Below are positions 33,148 to 35,247 of a DNA stretch of 35,247 nucleotides, in pieces. Position 1 is the stretch's first letter; each line of letters begins with the position of its first letter. Origin of the DNA: Bacteroidia bacterium (GTDB lineage: Bacteria > Bacteroidota > Bacteroidia > Flavobacteriales > Flavobacteriaceae); assembly GCA_030431695.1 (NCBI GenBank), contig JAUIIU010000028.1, forward strand, positions 1 through 35,247, written 5' to 3'. The notes under the pieces were generated by a model that did no database searches, was not told where the DNA came from, and worked only from the letters and a program-made list of their open reading frames with translations. The translations under genes were made by a program, and so were the position numbers.

Positions 33148-33386
33148 TGGAGCTGATCAAACTGATCTGGGATTTCCGAGGCCCCGATGCGGCACGAATT
33201 GCCACTCATCACGCCAAACATCTCACCGAATTCATACAAGCGGAAAACCTGCCCAACAGTAAAAGCGGGACAGAATCGCATTCCGAATTACACCATTCAG
33301 CATTCATGATTACCGAAGGTTCCCGATTGCAGGATCTTAGAGAAAGATTGAAACCACATCGCGGACAACTCTATACCGGTACATAG
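33147..33386 (+). CDS. Small conserved flavobacterial protein
   Basis: A 79-residue soluble protein starting MELIKLIWDFRGPDAARIAT. I recall similar small proteins with the same opening and a HRGQLY- or HRGEVY-like end in other flavobacteria, but no function is known. It is rich in histidine (HHAKH, SHSELHH), so metal binding is thinkable but not shown. The start overlaps the stop of the SRPBCC gene by one base, which argues for a real, coupled gene. No motif of a known enzyme is visible. Confidence 0.7.
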   Translation: MELIKLIWDFRGPDAARIATHHAKHLTEFIQAENLPNSKSGTESHSELHHSAFMITEGSRLQDLRERLKPHRGQLYTGT

Positions 33387-33397
33387 TTGATGGAAAA

Positions 33398-33430
33398 TTG
33401 GCGCGGTTCTTGACATCCGTTGTATGTTTG
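33398..33430 (+). promoter_or_regulatory. Promoter of Skp/OmpH-like gene
   Basis: TTG (33398-33400), a 22-nt spacer and TATGTTTG (33423-33430, exact TAnnTTTG). The start codon follows at 33453. Confidence 0.55.
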
Positions 33431-33452
33431 TAAAAAATAAAACCTTATTCTT

Positions 33453-33956
33453 ATGAGAATTCTTCACATACTACTCTTTTTCATAACTGTAAGTACAGTT
33501 GCTCAAACCAAGGTTGGTACCATCGACATCGACTACGTCCTGTCGCAAATGCCGGAGATCACTGGGGTGCAGAAAACGGTTGAGGATTATGGCAAGACAT
33601 TGGATGCCGATCTTACTAAAAAGCTTGAAGCATACCAGTTACTGGTGAATGAATACACACAAAACGAAACCACTTACACCGTCAATCAACGGCGCAGCAT
33701 GCAGGATTCCATTTTGAATTCGGAGGATGATATCAACAAGTACAGGCAGAATGCGGCACAGCTGATCAGCTTAAAACGTGATGAAGCCTTAACACCCCTG
33801 TACAAGAAGATCGGGGAGTCTCTGGAGAAAGTGGCAAAGGCCGAAGGATATACCCAGGTCATGGAACGCAGGGACATACTTGTCTATATCGATAATAGGT
33901 TCGACCTAACCCTGGCTGTGTTAAAGGATATGGGGATCGAAGTGAAGCAGGAATAA
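33453..33956 (+). CDS. Skp/OmpH-family periplasmic chaperone
   Basis: A 167-residue secreted protein with signal MRILHILLFFITVSTVAQ, cleaved after AQ. The mature part is Skp-like: a short beta strand KVGTIDIDYVLSQMPE, a long helical hairpin (about 40-125, charged, heptad-like: TVEDYGKTLDADLTKKLEAY and SEDDINKYRQNAAQLISLKR), and a closing YTQVMERRDILVYIDN strand region. Skp proteins form jellyfish-shaped trimers that hold unfolded outer-membrane proteins. Its presence 1 kb from the PPIase operon, divergently transcribed, adds to an envelope folding theme. It ends six bases from the stop of guaB on the other strand. Confidence 0.9.
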   Translation: MRILHILLFFITVSTVAQTKVGTIDIDYVLSQMPEITGVQKTVEDYGKTLDADLTKKLEAYQLLVNEYTQNETTYTVNQRRSMQDSILNSEDDINKYRQNAAQLISLKRDEALTPLYKKIGESLEKVAKAEGYTQVMERRDILVYIDNRFDLTLAVLKDMGIEVKQE

Positions 33957-33962
33957 AACCTG

Positions 33963-35247
33963 CTAGCGCGAATAATTAGGAGCCTCCTTGGTGATGGTTA
34001 CGTCGTGGGGATGACTTTCGTGAATGCCTGAAGCGGTGATCTTTACAAAACGGCCCTCTTCCTTTAGCGTCTCGATGTCCTTGGCTCCACAGTAACCCAT
34101 TCCGGCTCTTAGTCCGCCAATGAATTGTGTCATGCTTTCAACAAGGTCACCCTTGTAAGGAACACGTCCAACGATTCCCTCAGGAACCAGTTTCTTGATA
34201 TCGTCTTCCACATCCTGGAAATACCTGTCCTTAGAACCTTGTTTCATGGCTTCCACGCTACCCATTCCTCGATACGATTTGAACTTACGCCCTTCGTAGA
34301 TGATTGTTTCGCCCGGTGATTCTTTCGTTCCGGCAAGTAATGAACCTAACATCACACAATCCGCTCCGGCTGCTATGGCCTTGGGAATATCACCTGTATA
34401 CCGTATCCCTCCGTCGGCGATGACCGGCACTCCCGATCCCTTGATGGCGTGAGAAACTTCCAGAACTGCAGAGAATTGCGGAAATCCAACCCCTGCAACC
34501 ACACGAGTTGTACATATGGAACCCGGACCTATACCAACCTTTACAGCATCGGCACCCGCCTCTACAAGATACCTGGCAGCTTCCCCGGTAGCAATATTAC
34601 CAACCACTACTTCGAGTTTCGGGAATTTCTTTTTTACTTCTTTCAGAACGGTCACTACACCTTTGGTATGGCCATGGGCCGTATCAATGATCACTGCGTC
34701 CACCTGTGCTTTCACAAGTGCTTCCGCCCTTTCCACGGCATCGGCGGTAACCCCCAATGCAGCCGCTACCCTAAGCCTTCCGTAATCATCCTTGTTTGCC
34801 ATTGGCTTCTGGGTGAGCTTAGTTATATCCCGGAAAGTGATCAGTCCCAATAATCTTCCACCATCATCCACAACTGGCAGTTTTTCGATCTTATTCTCCT
34901 GGAGGATGATCTCTGCATCTTTCAATGAAGTACCGGCACCAACGGTTACTAGGTTCTCGGAGGTCATTACCTCACTGAGTTGCCGGTTGTAATTCTTTTC
35001 GAAACGAAGATCCCTATTCGTTACGATCCCGATAAGTATTCCTGCATCATCAACGATAGGTATTCCCCCAATGCTGTATTCGCGCATGGTGTTCTGAGCG
35101 TCACCTACAGTAGCACTTTTTGTCAGGGTGACGGGGTCCTGGATCATACCGCTTTCGGCACGTTTGACCTTTCGTACTTCCTGCGCCTGGCGTTCAATGC
35201 TCATGTTCTTGTGAAGGACACCTATTCCGCCTTCCCTGGCTATGGCG
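33963..35247 (-). CDS. guaB: IMP dehydrogenase, 5' end beyond window
   Basis: Oxidises IMP to XMP with NAD+, the committed step to guanine nucleotides. The frame is open through the right edge; 427 residues are present and about 60 N-terminal residues are missing. At the edge it reads [20 protein letters not shown], so the ATG at 35204 is internal. Two CBS domains follow (about [18 protein letters not shown] and [15 protein letters not shown]). The barrel has the catalytic loop [20 protein letters not shown] with the active cysteine, the phosphate site [26 protein letters not shown], and the flap [10 protein letters not shown]. No truncation besides the window edge. Confidence 0.98.
   Translation of the reverse strand, partial: AIAREGGIGVLHKNMSIERQAQEVRKVKRAESGMIQDPVTLTKSATVGDAQNTMREYSIGGIPIVDDAGILIGIVTNRDLRFEKNYNRQLSEVMTSENLVTVGAGTSLKDAEIILQENKIEKLPVVDDGGRLLGLITFRDITKLTQKPMANKDDYGRLRVAAALGVTADAVERAEALVKAQVDAVIIDTAHGHTKGVVTVLKEVKKKFPKLEVVVGNIATGEAARYLVEAGADAVKVGIGPGSICTTRVVAGVGFPQFSAVLEVSHAIKGSGVPVIADGGIRYTGDIPKAIAAGADCVMLGSLLAGTKESPGETIIYEGRKFKSYRGMGSVEAMKQGSKDRYFQDVEDDIKKLVPEGIVGRVPYKGDLVESMTQFIGGLRAGMGYCGAKDIETLKEEGRFVKITASGIHESHPHDVTITKEAPNYSR

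Overview
The window is chromosomal DNA from a member of the Flavobacteriaceae (Bacteroidetes), probably marine. The evidence is the promoter type (TTG, about 19 nt, TAnnTTTG, found upstream of many genes), secreted proteins with signal peptides ending in AQ or GQ, lipoproteins with acidic residues after the cysteine, a CrtI/CrtB/CrtZ/CrtYcd carotenoid cluster, and gene orders that I recall from this family. The genus cannot be fixed from the sequence. No integrase, transposase, phage gene or CRISPR array is visible, so most of the window is core genome.

Layout. Bases 1-600 hold at least two leftward promoters of stable-RNA type that fire off the left edge, then a structured intergenic element, then a rightward promoter for thrS-infC-rpmI-rplT (translation block, 638-3937, closed by a clear terminator). 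An OmpA-family protein (+) converges on a secreted protein of unknown function that databases often call asparagine synthetase B, which follows dnaB on the minus strand. accA and a tgt / LptF-LptG permease / EamA transporter operon follow, also on minus. From 12.3 kb a split transketolase lies on plus, its two halves separated by a small secreted-protein gene. A calcium-binding-type FKBP lipoprotein (-), an Hsp15-like S4 protein, a phosphoribosyltransferase and shikimate kinase (-) come next.

At 17.4-18.3 kb lie tRNA-Lys(TTT) and tRNA-Leu(GAG), followed by about 420 bp of tandem mosaic repeats built from the tRNA-Leu 3' end, a terminator and a conserved element with exchangeable hairpins. A MerR-family regulator with a B12-binding-like domain then precedes crtI-crtB-crtZ-crtYcd, which should make zeaxanthin from geranylgeranyl diphosphate. 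The regulator and crtI both carry the same upstream inverted repeat (TTTTGTTTA, 18 nt, TAAACAA), which suggests a shared operator and autoregulation.

The right third has tlpA-like thioredoxin, aconitase, an acyltransferase, and a minus-strand operon for envelope protein folding: a parvulin PPIase, a PPIase-like lipoprotein, a SurA-like PPIase, a MoxR ATPase and a previously uncalled 57-residue membrane protein. A short plus-strand set (SRPBCC protein, small conserved protein, Skp/OmpH-like chaperone) converges on guaB, which runs off the right edge.

The points most worth a second look are the shared merR/crt operator, the mosaic repeats behind tRNA-Leu, the AUA-type start of infC, the Tgt without its zinc cysteines, and the gene placed between the transketolase halves.
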